From Burkholderia sp. FERM BP-3421 (GTDB taxonomy: Bacteria; Pseudomonadota; Gammaproteobacteria; Burkholderiales; Burkholderiaceae), in contig NZ_CP117781.1 in assembly GCF_028657905.1 (NCBI RefSeq), positions 1,798,001 through 1,862,000 on the forward strand: 64,000 bases of DNA, read 5' to 3'. Within the stretch, counting starts at the first letter, position 1. Each line of letters begins with the position of its first letter. The translations under genes were made by a program, and so were the position numbers. This document shows, piece after piece, positions 23,481 to 32,020 of the stretch. The notes under the pieces were generated by a model. It was not told the DNA's origin. It did no database searches and saw only the letters and a program-made list of their open reading frames with translations.

Positions 23481-25298
23481 TTAGCGCGCGAAGTCGGGGG
23501 TGCTCTGGATGAACGTGTTCAGCTTGGCGATGTCGACGCTGCCGAAGCCCGTGACCGGATCCCAGCCCGCCTTCGCCTTATACCCATAGCCGCCGCTGCC
23601 GTTGTTGCCGGACGTGACGTCGTGCAGCACCGCGGCGTTCGACGGGAAGTACTCGTAGATGCTCGCCGCGGGGAAGCCGAGCGCATTGCCGTTCGCCGAT
23701 TGCAGGCGCGCCCAGATGCCGGTGAAGATCGGCGCGGCGAGGCTCGTGCCGCCCTCGTTGTTCAGGTAGCCGGCGCCCCACAGCGTATCGGACGTCTTGC
23801 CGTTCAGCACCAGGATCGCGCCTGTCCGCAGGTCTGCGTCGAAGCCGATGTCCGGCAGCGCGCGGGTGGTCGAGCCGGTCAGGCTCGACGGCTGCCATGC
23901 CGGCGCGCGCTCGTACTTGCTGAAGCCTCCGCCTGTCGACCACACCGTCCCCGGCTCCCAGCTCGGGTCGTTCCAGACGATCTCGCTGTTGTACGCGTTG
24001 TTCGACGTGTTGGTGAACAGCGTCGTGCCGCCGACCGCGATCACGTACGGCGACGTCGCGGGTTCGCTGACGGTGTAGGTCGACCGGGACGGGGCGCCGC
24101 CCGCGCACTCGTACGCGCCGTGGTCGCCCGCCGACACCGAGAAGGTCTGCCCCTGGGCCACCGCCTGCTTGAAGATCGTGTTGTCCGTCGCCTGTGATCC
24201 TGCGCTGTGCGCGGAGGCCTCGCATACGCCGAGCGATACGTTGATCACCTTCGCGACGTTGTCGGTCACCGCCTTGTTGTACGCCGCGGTGATCGCCGCC
24301 AGCGACATCGACGGCGCGTCGTAGAACACGATCTGCTGCACGCTGCCGCCCGCCGCGCCGACGATCGACTGGCTGTCGAGATTCCACTCGGTGGTCCATT
24401 TCGTGTCGGTATACGAACTGCCGGACGAGCCGGTCTTCACGACCGAGGTGCTGATCGTGCCGAGCGCATTGTTCGCGGCGAAGGTGCCGAGGTCCGCGAG
24501 GGTCTGCGTGAGATCGCCTTCGGTGATGATCCCGACCGTCGTCTGCGCGGCGCTCGGCGTGCTCGCGCCGCCGTAGATCGACGAGAATTCGACCGGATTG
24601 TGCGGCACCGCGGACGCGCCGGCCGGAATCGTCAGGTTGCTCGTATTGCCTTGTGGCTTGCTGGTCGCGCCGGTATGCATGACTTCCACGTTCTGCAGGC
24701 CGAGCACCGCGCTCACCACCCCGCCGATCGCGTTCGGCACCTGGGCGGCGTCGGTGTTCGCATAGACGCTGCGGCCGTCCTTGTTGAAGCGCTTGAGCGA
24801 GGTCCGGAACGCCGACTTGACGGTGGCGGCCGTACCCGAGGCGGACACGAGCAGCCGGTTCGGCGCGACGACGACATTGACGAAGCCGGCCTTGCGCAGG
24901 TGCGCGACGACGGCGGCCACCTGTTGCTCGGTCGGCGCATAGCGCGCCGCGAACTGCTCGGGTGTCAGGTATTGACGGTACCGGGGCGACCCGGGCGTGT
25001 GCAGGTCGTGCAGGAAGGTGTCGAGTTGGCCCTCGTCGCGCAGGTTCAGGCCGAGCACGACGTCGATCGATTCGCCGGGCGCCAGCTCGACCGCGGCGGC
25101 CGCCGCGCTTGCCGCGGCGCCGCCAGCCGCCCTGCTGTTCTGGTTGATCTGGACCAGCGGCAGGAAGCCCTTGGTGCGGGTTTCCGTCCAGCCGGCATCG
25201 GCCGCATGCGCGCTCGACGTGCCAATGGCCGCCGTCGCGGCGGCCGCGAGCGCGAGGATCGATAGGTGCCTGTGTGTCTTGTTCGAAATACGTTTCAT
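23481..25298 (-). CDS. Secreted sedolisin-type acid protease (S53, pseudomonalisin-like)
   Basis: 605 residues. Signal peptide (LSILALAAAATAAIGTSSAHA), then a pro-kumamolisin activation domain (GLNLRDEGQLDTFLHDLHTPGSPRYRQYLT split over residues ~80-110, FAARYAPTEQQV), then the S53 domain. Catalytic residues: Glu and Asp in WTTEWNLDSQS (about 300-308), oxyanion Asp in SAGDHGAYE (about 390), Ser in GGTSLAAP (about 518). Sedolisins are pepstatin-insensitive acid endopeptidases, secreted as self-cleaving proproteins. The gene stands alone. Confidence 0.93.
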   Translation of the reverse strand: MKRISNKTHRHLSILALAAAATAAIGTSSAHAADAGWTETRTKGFLPLVQINQNSRAAGGAAASAAAAAVELAPGESIDVVLGLNLRDEGQLDTFLHDLHTPGSPRYRQYLTPEQFAARYAPTEQQVAAVVAHLRKAGFVNVVVAPNRLLVSASGTAATVKSAFRTSLKRFNKDGRSVYANTDAAQVPNAIGGVVSAVLGLQNVEVMHTGATSKPQGNTSNLTIPAGASAVPHNPVEFSSIYGGASTPSAAQTTVGIITEGDLTQTLADLGTFAANNALGTISTSVVKTGSSGSSYTDTKWTTEWNLDSQSIVGAAGGSVQQIVFYDAPSMSLAAITAAYNKAVTDNVAKVINVSLGVCEASAHSAGSQATDNTIFKQAVAQGQTFSVSAGDHGAYECAGGAPSRSTYTVSEPATSPYVIAVGGTTLFTNTSNNAYNSEIVWNDPSWEPGTVWSTGGGFSKYERAPAWQPSSLTGSTTRALPDIGFDADLRTGAILVLNGKTSDTLWGAGYLNNEGGTSLAAPIFTGIWARLQSANGNALGFPAASIYEYFPSNAAVLHDVTSGNNGSGGYGYKAKAGWDPVTGFGSVDIAKLNTFIQSTPDFAR

Positions 25299-26032
25299 CT
25301 GAATTACCCTCTCGGTTAATGATCACATGTCACGAACGACGTCTTGCCCGGATGCGTATCGACGCACTCCGTTGCCGCGCGGCGCCCTTCACTTCCCCTC
25401 ACGTTCGCCGCGCTTGCCTCGTCGGCCGGCACGCCTGCCGGCCGGGTGGGTTGCCACCATATTGATTCGCAGTCCTTTGTTTATAAAATCAGAATGCGCG
25501 ATACCTCCGCCACGATGAAAAATGGCGGATCCCGAAAAATCGATGCGTTATCCTACATATTGAGAAAACGGCTCGCGCGCAAAGATGGCCCCTGCGCGAA
25601 CGAAGTACCTCGAAGATTGCTGTTCTGCAGCGCAACAGGCCGTCTCGACCGGTGTGCGGCAAGTGGCCCTACAAAAAAGAAAGGCAGCTGTTTGAATACT
25701 GATTGCTTTGTTTGCAATCCGTCAGATTGCATGCGGCCAACAATATCAAGAACAAAATCCGGTCGTCAAACTTTTTTTGATGGAATCTAATTAATTTAAA
25801 TAGCCATGGAAGAAAGCAAATAGTAATAATAAAATGCTTTTGTAATATTCGGGCGCCGTTAGGCAATCGAGGACCGTGCGCATAGATCCCTGCCCTGTTG
25901 GCAAGAATGCGTCGGTCATGCAGGACTATCGAGGAAAGGGCACTTCGAGGGCCGCTTCGAACGAGCGGCCGCGTGGCGGATGCGGGGCCCGGCGGCGCTC
26001 GCTTACCGCGCGCGCGGGTTCGTTGACTTGCT
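25299..26032. other. Intergenic region upstream of the sedolisin gene
   Basis: About 730 bp. The right half (25660-25860) is AT-rich. I see no supported gene, RNA or element; open frames such as 25344-25790 have no recognisable features. Confidence 0.5.
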
Positions 26033-26272
26033 TCATATGTCGAACGTATGGCACCGCTTCAGTTCGATCCAGATCATGCCTTCACGCAAGCCCGCGACCA
26101 TCGCGTCGCGTTCGCTCGCGAAGGTCTCGGCGTGTTGGAATTCACGTTTGAACATCGTGTCCTGGAGCCGGTGCGCGACCCGGATCCAGCAAGCGAAGCG
26201 GCCGTCGTCGCGACGCGATGTCGCCACGTCGACTTCCCAGTCGCCGTCATGAATTTCGCCATGCATCGTCAT
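26033..26272 (-). CDS. Small conserved hypothetical protein
   Basis: 79 residues from ATG 26272, which follows GGGAGCGGGTG. The sequence (MTMHGEIHDGDWEVDVATSR, GRFACWIRVAHRLQ, RDAMVAGLREGMIWIELK) looks like a compact soluble protein and reads as genuine coding sequence. I do not recognise a function. It lies 58 bp past the universal stress protein gene on the same strand and may share its transcript. Confidence 0.6.
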   Translation of the reverse strand: MTMHGEIHDGDWEVDVATSRRDDGRFACWIRVAHRLQDTMFKREFQHAETFASERDAMVAGLREGMIWIELKRCHTFDI

Positions 26273-26330
26273 CACCCGCTCCCGTCGGCATCGGCCGCGG
26301 CGCACCGGCCGCCGCCGACATCCTGTCGAC

Positions 26331-26786
26331 CTATGCGGCGCGTTCGCCGCGCACCATCAGCACCGGGCACGCCGAGACGCGCAGGAAGCGCTCTGCGACA
26401 CTGCCCAGCACCGCCCGCTTCACTCCGCGCCGGCCGTGCGTGCCGAGCACCACGAGATCCGCGTCGAGTTCCTGCGCACCGCGTGCGATGCGTTCGGCGA
26501 TTTCCTCGTCGAGCAGATCGGTTTCGAGCAGCAGGCCTTCTCCCGCGACGCCGGCCTCGCGCATCGCGCGCTCGGCCTCGCCGAGCACCCGGACACCCTC
26601 GTCGCGGGATGCCGCGAGCAACGCATCCGGATCGAAGTGGCTCGCATAGCTGAACAATGCCGAGCGATCGACGATATAGACCGCATCCAGCCGGCCGCCC
26701 GTCGCGACCGCGAGCCGGATCGCCTCGCGCAGTCCCCGCTGCGCCACTTCGCTCCCGTCGAGCGCCACCATGATTTTCTTGTACAT
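26331..26786 (-). CDS. Universal stress protein UspA family
   Basis: 151 residues with the Usp fold: MYKKIMVALDGSEVAQRGL at the start and the ATP-binding loop GTHGRRGVKRAVLGSVAERF (G-2x-G-9x-G-S) near the end, followed by CPVLMVRG. The ATP-binding type is implied by the complete G-loop. Usp proteins help survival under stress and growth arrest; the neighbouring broken adhP is often part of the same low-oxygen regulon in other bacteria. Confidence 0.9.
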   Translation of the reverse strand: MYKKIMVALDGSEVAQRGLREAIRLAVATGGRLDAVYIVDRSALFSYASHFDPDALLAASRDEGVRVLGEAERAMREAGVAGEGLLLETDLLDEEIAERIARGAQELDADLVVLGTHGRRGVKRAVLGSVAERFLRVSACPVLMVRGERAA

Positions 26787-26911
26787 GACATTCCCTCATC
26801 CGTATGAACATGCGCGCGGCATGCAGGTAAGCAACCGGTCGCGCACAGTGTTCATCATCAAGGGTTCCGCCGCCGCGGCGTTGATGCCCGTCAATGGCCG
26901 TGCGGCGCCGC

Positions 26912-27886
26912 TTACGAAGTCAGCGCGATCCGGCCGTCGACCGAGCCGCTGCGCAGCGCGGCGAACGCCTCGTTGATGCGGTCGAACCGCTCATGGTGGA
27001 TGCGCGCGCGCACCTTGCCTTCGGCGGCGAAGTCGAGCGACGCCTGCAGGTCGCGCCGCGTGCCGACGATCGAGCCGCGCACGGTGATGCCGTTCAGCAC
27101 GGTGGAGAAGATCGGCAGCGGAAACCCGCCGGGCGGCAAGCCGTTCAGCGCGACGGTTCCGCCGCGCCGCACCATGCCGCGCGCCTGGGCGAATGCGCCG
27201 CGCGACACCGCCGTTACCAGTACGCCGAGCGCCCGGCGAATCGCCTCGGCGGGATCTTCGCGCGCGGCATCGACGACCAGTTCGGCGCCCAGCTGCCGAG
27301 CGAGTTCGCGCTTCTCCGGGGCGACATCGACGGCGGCCACGTGCAGTCCCATCGCCACCGCGTATTGCACCGCAACATGCCCGAGCCCGCCGATCCCGGA
27401 AATGGCGAGCCATTGCCCGGGCCGGGTGTCCGTGACGCGGTGCCTTTGCAGACGGTCACGCCGGCGCACAGGATCGGCGCGATCTCGTCGAGGCCGACCG
27501 TATCGGGCAGCCGTCCCACGTAGTCGGGGTCGGCCAGCACGTATTCCGCATAATTGCCGTTGACCGAATAGCCGGTGTTCTGCTGCGCGTGGCACAGCGT
27601 TTCCCATCCGGTCTGGGCAGTATTCGCAGTGCCCGCAGACCGTGTACAGCCACGGCACGCCGACCCGGTCGCCCCCCTTCAGATGCCGCACGCCCGCGCC
27701 CTCGTGGCCCGGGATGAACGGCAGCGTCGGCTTGACGGGCCAATCGCCGTCGGCCGCATGCAGATCGGTATGGCAGACGCCGGACGCCTTGATGTTGACG
27801 AGGATCTGGCCGGGGCCGGGCGTGGGCACCGGCACCGCTTCGATCCGCACCGGTTCGCCGAATGCATGCACCACCGCCGCCTGCAT
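26912..27886 (-). pseudogene. adhP: Zinc alcohol dehydrogenase AdhP, frameshifted
   Basis: The ends match AdhP: MQAAVVHAFGEPVRIE, GVCHTDLHAADGDWPVKP, GHEGAG with the zinc ligands, then VTDTRPGQWLAISGIGGLG and a normal C-terminus. The middle (about 27435-27616) is out of frame: an extra C near 27615-27617 shifts it and a compensating loss near 27433-27443 restores it. The other frame carries the expected WETLCHAQQNTGYSVNGNYA and VLADPDYVGRLPDTVGLDEI. About nine residues after GHEGAG are also missing. Either a real pseudogene or sequencing error. Confidence 0.85.
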
Positions 27887-27999
27887 GTACTGCCCATGTG
27901 TCGCCCCAGTCAGTCGAGGATGGGGCCCAGTATCCGCGTGTCGGTGCTTGATGCGCATCAAGCGCGGCAGCGCGCGCACGGGTGCCGCGGATCGACGCT

Positions 28000-28479
28000 T
28001 CAGCGGCTGTGCTTCGGTTCGAACGGCGGCAGGCGGCTGGTCGATTTCAGCTCGCGCATCGACACGGTGCTCAGCAGTTCCTTGACGCCCGGCAGCGCGC
28101 GCAGCCGATTCAGCAGGAAGCTCGAGAATGAATCGAAGTCCTGAGCGAGGATCTGCAGCAGGTAGTCGTGCTGGCCAGTCGTGTTGTGGCAGGCGACCAC
28201 TTCCGGCATCGCCATCACGCCGGCCTCGAACGCACGGCAGGTCTTCTCGGTATGATTGTCGAGCGAGATATTGACGAACGCGACCACCCCGAAGCCCAGC
28301 GCGCGGCGATCGAGATTCGCCTGATAGCCCGTGATCACGCCTTCGGTCTCGAGCCGTCGCAGGCGCTTCCAACACGGCGACGCCGACAGCGACACGCGTT
28401 CCGCCAGCTCGGCGTTGCTCAAGCGCCCTTCCTGCTGCAGGATTGACATTATCTTCAAATCTGTTTCGTCCAGTTGCAT
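28000..28479 (-). CDS. Lrp/AsnC-family regulator
   Basis: 159 residues. N-terminal AsnC helix-turn-helix (LDETDLKIMSILQQEGRLSN, then LAERVSLSASPCWKRLRRLE) and a C-terminal RAM domain (VVACHNTTGQHDYLLQILA). It is divergent from the PLP sulfur-amino-acid enzyme gene at 28656, like MdeR next to mdeA in Pseudomonas, so activation of that gene by methionine or a related amino acid is likely. The 176-bp gap has an AT-rich stretch at 28495-28530 suited to Lrp binding. Confidence 0.9.
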   Translation of the reverse strand: MQLDETDLKIMSILQQEGRLSNAELAERVSLSASPCWKRLRRLETEGVITGYQANLDRRALGFGVVAFVNISLDNHTEKTCRAFEAGVMAMPEVVACHNTTGQHDYLLQILAQDFDSFSSFLLNRLRALPGVKELLSTVSMRELKSTSRLPPFEPKHSR

Positions 28480-28602
28480 CCGCTGCGTCTTTCCTTTTAT
28501 GAAATTTTTTCAAGATAGAAGATTCTGCTGAATGATGGCCGATTCGGGAATCAAATGGAAAGACTATTTTTCGCTCGGCTCTCTACACTGAGCGACTTCG
28601 CC

Positions 28603-28628
28603 GCCGGCCCGACGCTGCGTGGGCCGGC
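28603..28628 (+). promoter_or_regulatory. Hairpin in the leader of the methionine gamma-lyase-like gene
   Basis: GCCGGCCC and GGGCCGGC form a perfect 8-bp stem around a 10-nt loop, 14 bp before the GAGGAG ribosome site. It could stabilise the mRNA or act in attenuation; no known riboswitch pattern is seen. Confidence 0.4.
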
Positions 28629-28655
28629 CTGATCTTCCGACCGAGGAGCCCCAAC

Positions 28656-29951
28656 ATGACGAACTATCACAAGAAGGACATCAACGGCCATCCGCTGCAT
28701 CCTGAAACGCAGATGATGTCGTACGGCTTTGACCCGTTCCTGTCCGAGGGCGCGGTCAAGCCGCCGGTCTTCCTGACCTCGACGTTCGCATTCCGCTCGG
28801 CCGAGGACGGCGCCGATTTCTTCGATGTCGTGTCCGGTCGCAAAGCCCTGCCGCAAGGCGAGGCCGCGGGGCTCGTCTACAGCCGCTTCAACCATCCGAA
28901 CCTCGAGATCGTCGAGGACCGCCTCGCGCTGCTCGACGGCACCGAAGCCGCAGTCGTCACGTCGAGCGGGATGTCGGCGATCAGCGCGGTGTTCCTCGCG
29001 TTCCTGCGTCCGGGCGACCAGCTCGTGCAATCGGTGCCCCTGTACGGCGGCACCGAGACCCTGATCGGCAAGATCTTCAAGGAATGGGGCGTGACCGCGC
29101 ATCCGATCGAGAACAGCCTGTCGCCGGCAGCGATCGGCGCGGCGCTCGAAGCGGCGGCCAAGCAAGGCCCGGTGCGGATCTGCTATGTCGAGACGCCGGC
29201 CAACCCGACCAACTCGCTGATCGATCTCGACGGCCTGCGCCGCGAACTCGACGCGTTCGAGGCGCGCCACGGCTATCGCCCGATCTCGGTGTGCGACAAC
29301 ACGATGCTCGGGCCGATCTTCCAGAAGCCGGGCGAGCACGGCGTCGACCTGTCTGTCTACTCGCTCACCAAGTACGTCGGCGGCCACAGCGACCTCGTCG
29401 CGGGCGGCGTGACGGGCCGCAAGGACCTGATCGGCAAGATCCGCCTGATCCGCAGCGCGTTCGGCTCGCAGCTCGATCCGCATTCGTCGTGGATGCTGAT
29501 CCGCTCGATGGAAACGGTCGTGCTGCGCATGAAGCAGGCCGAACGTACGGCGCGCAAGGTCGCCCAGTGGTTCACGACGAATCCGCATCAGAAGGTGGCC
29601 GTCTATCATCCGGAATTCATCGAGGACGACGCGTACCGCGCAGCCTATGCGCGCCAGTGCACCGGCGCGGGCTCGACCTTCGCGTTCGTGCTCGACGGCG
29701 GCCGCGCCGACGCGTTCCGCTTCATCAACGCGCTGCACCTGTTCAAGTCGGCGGTGAGCCTCGGCGGCACCGAATCGCTGATCTGCCATCCGGCATCGAC
29801 CACCCACTCGGGCGTGCCGGAAGCCTCGCGCAAGGCGGCGGGCGTGTCCGAGGGCCTGATCCGGATCTCGATCGGCCTCGAACACGAGGATGACCTGATC
29901 GCCGATCTGGACAATGCATTCCGCCACATGATCGCCGGCGCAACGCGCTGA
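28656..29951 (+). CDS. PLP-dependent sulfur amino acid lyase (cystathionine gamma-synthase family, methionine gamma-lyase-like)
   Basis: 431 residues of the Cys/Met metabolism PLP family. The fold is complete: VYSRFNHPNLEIVEDRLALL, SSGMSAISAVFLAFLRPGD, the PLP-lysine in SLTKYVGGHSDLVAGG (near residue 238), and SLGGTESLICHPASTTHSG near the end. It is longer than typical family members by about 30 residues at the N-terminus. A divergent Lrp regulator suggests an amino-acid catabolic role such as methionine gamma-lyase rather than synthesis. GAGGAG precedes the ATG. Confidence 0.88.
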   Translation: MTNYHKKDINGHPLHPETQMMSYGFDPFLSEGAVKPPVFLTSTFAFRSAEDGADFFDVVSGRKALPQGEAAGLVYSRFNHPNLEIVEDRLALLDGTEAAVVTSSGMSAISAVFLAFLRPGDQLVQSVPLYGGTETLIGKIFKEWGVTAHPIENSLSPAAIGAALEAAAKQGPVRICYVETPANPTNSLIDLDGLRRELDAFEARHGYRPISVCDNTMLGPIFQKPGEHGVDLSVYSLTKYVGGHSDLVAGGVTGRKDLIGKIRLIRSAFGSQLDPHSSWMLIRSMETVVLRMKQAERTARKVAQWFTTNPHQKVAVYHPEFIEDDAYRAAYARQCTGAGSTFAFVLDGGRADAFRFINALHLFKSAVSLGGTESLICHPASTTHSGVPEASRKAAGVSEGLIRISIGLEHEDDLIADLDNAFRHMIAGATR

Positions 29952-29960
29952 CGCTGCCAC

Positions 29961-29990
29961 GCCGCGCGGGCGGACCACCATCCGCGCGGC
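29961..29990 (+). terminator. Terminator-like hairpin after the PLP lyase gene
   Basis: A perfect 9-bp stem GCCGCGCGG/CCGCGCGGC, 9 bp past the stop codon. No T-run follows, so it may be a stabilising or weak terminator structure. Confidence 0.45.
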
Positions 29991-30144
29991 GCCTGTCCCG
30001 CTCTCCCGCCTGCCGTCACGCCCCCGCGGCGCATGACGCCCCTGCCGGAAACCGGCCTCGCCGACAACGTATCGGCCTCCTGACGAATCCCGATGAATAC
30101 CACGGCGCGCTCCACGCCGAACCACGACCGGACGCGCAACGCGG

Positions 30145-30172
30145 TTGACAAATACAAAGCGCTTTCTATAAC
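30145..30172 (+). promoter_or_regulatory. Near-consensus sigma-70 promoter with operator-like palindrome
   Basis: TTGACA at 30145-30150 and TATAAC at 30167-30172 with a 16-bp spacer. The spacer contains the palindrome AAAGCGCTTT (30156-30165). It lies about 113 bp before the secreted hypothetical and protease genes. A palindrome between -35 and -10 suggests repressor control. Confidence 0.65.
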
Positions 30173-30284
30173 AGGAATTGCCTTGGGCCCCCTCGCCGAC
30201 CGGCGACGCGACCCTCGCTCCGCTCGTGCGCGACGCGGGCGTGGTTGCGCCCAATGCGCATAACAAGCCAGACAGGAGACTTCC

Positions 30285-30650
30285 ATGTCATCCCCATCCC
30301 GTCTCACTGGCCGTCACCTCAGCTATGCGATGGCCACGGGGCTGGCCGTGTTCGCGGCCGCGATGCCCGGCGTCGCGCAGACCCTGCCGAACGGTGACAG
30401 CCAATCGATCCAGCACGATTCGGAGAAGGCGCGCGAGTTGAAGGAGCCGTCGTTCCAGACCCGCGAGGAACGCCTAGCCGCGCAGCCGCTGGACTGGAAC
30501 AAGACCATCGGCAAGCCCACCCCGCGCACGCTCACGGCCAAGGAACGCAAGGCGCTGCAAAACGCGCGGCGCGGCGCCTCGGCAGGCGGCGGCCCCGACC
30601 CGAAAGCGGAAGAAGAAGCACGCAGGCTCCATCCGGACGACTGGAAATAA
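30285..30650 (+). CDS. Small secreted hypothetical protein next to a serine protease
   Basis: 121 residues with a signal peptide (HLSYAMATGLAVFAAAMPGVAQ). The mature part is hydrophilic and charged (SEKARELKEPSFQTREERL, KERKALQNARRG, EEEARRLHPDDWK) and looks flexible. There is no known domain. CAGGAGAC gives a good ribosome site. The protease gene starts 44 bp later on the same strand, so this could be an inhibitor, chaperone or accessory factor; that is inference. Confidence 0.65.
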   Translation: MSSPSRLTGRHLSYAMATGLAVFAAAMPGVAQTLPNGDSQSIQHDSEKARELKEPSFQTREERLAAQPLDWNKTIGKPTPRTLTAKERKALQNARRGASAGGGPDPKAEEEARRLHPDDWK

Positions 30651-30694
30651 GACGTTGCGTCGGCCGGATCTCGTCGTCAAGCAAGGAGACAATC

Positions 30695-31426
30695 ATGGTC
30701 ACCAGGCTCAATGCGTCCGTGTTTGCGCGCTGGCTCGCCGCCGCCGCGTTCTGTGCGTGCCTCTGCGCGGGGCCCGCGCATGCGCAGACCGCCGCGATCG
30801 GCAAGCTGTTCACGAGCGAGGGCACCTGCTCCGCCTCGGTGGTCAGCGGCAAGAACATCATCGTCACCGCCGCCCACTGCTGCTGGGACCGCTCGAAGAA
30901 CGGCTGGATCGGCGGCTGGTCGTTCGCGCCGGGCTACAACAACGGCAAGGCGCCCTATGGAACGTTCAACTGGTCGGACGCGCGCGTGCCGAACTCGTGG
31001 ATCAATAACGGCGACATCCCATCCGACGTCTGCCTGATCCGGCTCCAGAACGATTCGGCGGGCCATCCGATCACCTACTACACGGGCTGGCTCGGACGCT
31101 CCTGGAACTACCCGCCGTCGCAGCCGATGCACGCGTTCGGCTATCCGGGCAACATCGGCAACGCGAACAGCCTCGAGCACTGCGAATCGCAAAGTTCGGC
31201 GCAGCCGGGCAGCTGCGGTTCGGGCGTGCTGAACATGGCCTGCAACATGACCTACGGATCGAGCGGCGGCCCGTGGATCCGCGACTACGGCACTGGCAAT
31301 CACGTCGACGCGACCGTCCACGGCTACATCAGCCAGTCGTGCACGGGCACCTTCGGCCAGGTCTTCAACGGCCCGCAATTCACGAGCAACAACATCGTGA
31401 TGCTCTGCAACGCGGAAGGCTGCTGA
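30695..31426 (+). CDS. Secreted trypsin-like serine protease (S1 family)
   Basis: 243 residues. Signal peptide (LAAAAFCACLCAGPAHAQ), then a chymotrypsin-type fold with the catalytic triad: His in IVTAAHCCW, Asp in PSDVCLIRLQ and Ser in YGSSGGPWIR. Eight or more cysteines in the mature part suggest several disulfides. AAGGAGAC precedes the ATG. It is probably co-transcribed with the 121-residue secreted protein from the promoter at 30145. Confidence 0.9.
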   Translation: MVTRLNASVFARWLAAAAFCACLCAGPAHAQTAAIGKLFTSEGTCSASVVSGKNIIVTAAHCCWDRSKNGWIGGWSFAPGYNNGKAPYGTFNWSDARVPNSWINNGDIPSDVCLIRLQNDSAGHPITYYTGWLGRSWNYPPSQPMHAFGYPGNIGNANSLEHCESQSSAQPGSCGSGVLNMACNMTYGSSGGPWIRDYGTGNHVDATVHGYISQSCTGTFGQVFNGPQFTSNNIVMLCNAEGC

Positions 31427-31469
31427 ACCGCGTGCCCGCGCGCGCCGCACCCCGGCCCCGCGCGGGCCG

Positions 31470-31940
31470 TCACACCACCGGCGGATCCCCGAGCCAGCGC
31501 CGCGCGCCGGGGCCGTTGCGCCCCGCCCGGTCGTCCGGGTTCGACAGCTTGCAGCGCTTGAGCGACAGGCAGCCGCAACCGATGCAGTGATCAAGCTCGA
31601 TATTGAGCCGCTGCAGTTCCTCGATCTTGTCGTTCACCCGCTTCTTCCACTCGCGCGACAGCCGCTGCCAGTCCTTGTTGCTCGGCAGCGTGCAGGCCGG
31701 CAGGCTCGCCAGCTGCGTGGCGATCTCGTCGAGCGAATAGCCGATCCGCTGCGCGAACACGATGAAGGCGACGAGCCGCAACGTCGAACGCGGGTAGTGG
31801 CGGCGCGTCGAGCCGCGCCTGACCGAGCTGATCAGCCCGCGCGATTCATAGAAGCGCAAGGCTGAGGCATTGACCCCGCTGCGCGCGACCACCTCGCTGA
31901 TCGACAGCATCGGGTCATTACTCTCACCAGTGGAACGCAT
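31470..31940 (-). CDS. soxR: Redox-sensing MerR-family regulator SoxR
   Basis: 156 residues. MerR helix-turn-helix (LSISEVVARSGVNASALRFYE), a dimerisation helix, and the SoxR-specific iron-sulfur cluster site CIGCGCLSLKRC with all four cysteines. SoxR is activated by oxidation of its [2Fe-2S] cluster by redox-cycling compounds. Start 31940 is set by GGAGGCGAAAAA directly upstream. Divergent from an RND efflux operon with a SoxR box between, so it probably controls that pump, as in Pseudomonas. Confidence 0.95.
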   Translation of the reverse strand: MRSTGESNDPMLSISEVVARSGVNASALRFYESRGLISSVRRGSTRRHYPRSTLRLVAFIVFAQRIGYSLDEIATQLASLPACTLPSNKDWQRLSREWKKRVNDKIEELQRLNIELDHCIGCGCLSLKRCKLSNPDDRAGRNGPGARRWLGDPPVV

Positions 31941-31962
31941 TTTTTCGCCTCCGGGTACTTTA

Positions 31963-31980
31963 CTTAAAGTTAACTTCAAT
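31963..31980. promoter_or_regulatory. SoxR box between soxR and the RND operon
   Basis: CTTAAAGTTAACTTCAAT is centred on the GTTAAC typical of SoxR boxes and keeps the AAGTTAACTT core. It lies 23 bp before soxR and 41 bp before the adaptor gene, where the long-spacer SoxR promoter would be. Confidence 0.8.
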
Positions 31981-32020
31981 TTGTAGACTGTGCGCCCAGT
32001 CTAATCCATGACGATGCCCA

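Larger units (their letters stand above)
29952..30284. other. Intergenic region with hairpin and promoter
   Basis: Contains a terminator-like hairpin at 29961-29990 and a near-consensus promoter at 30145-30172, listed separately. No coding sequence is supported. Confidence 0.6.
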
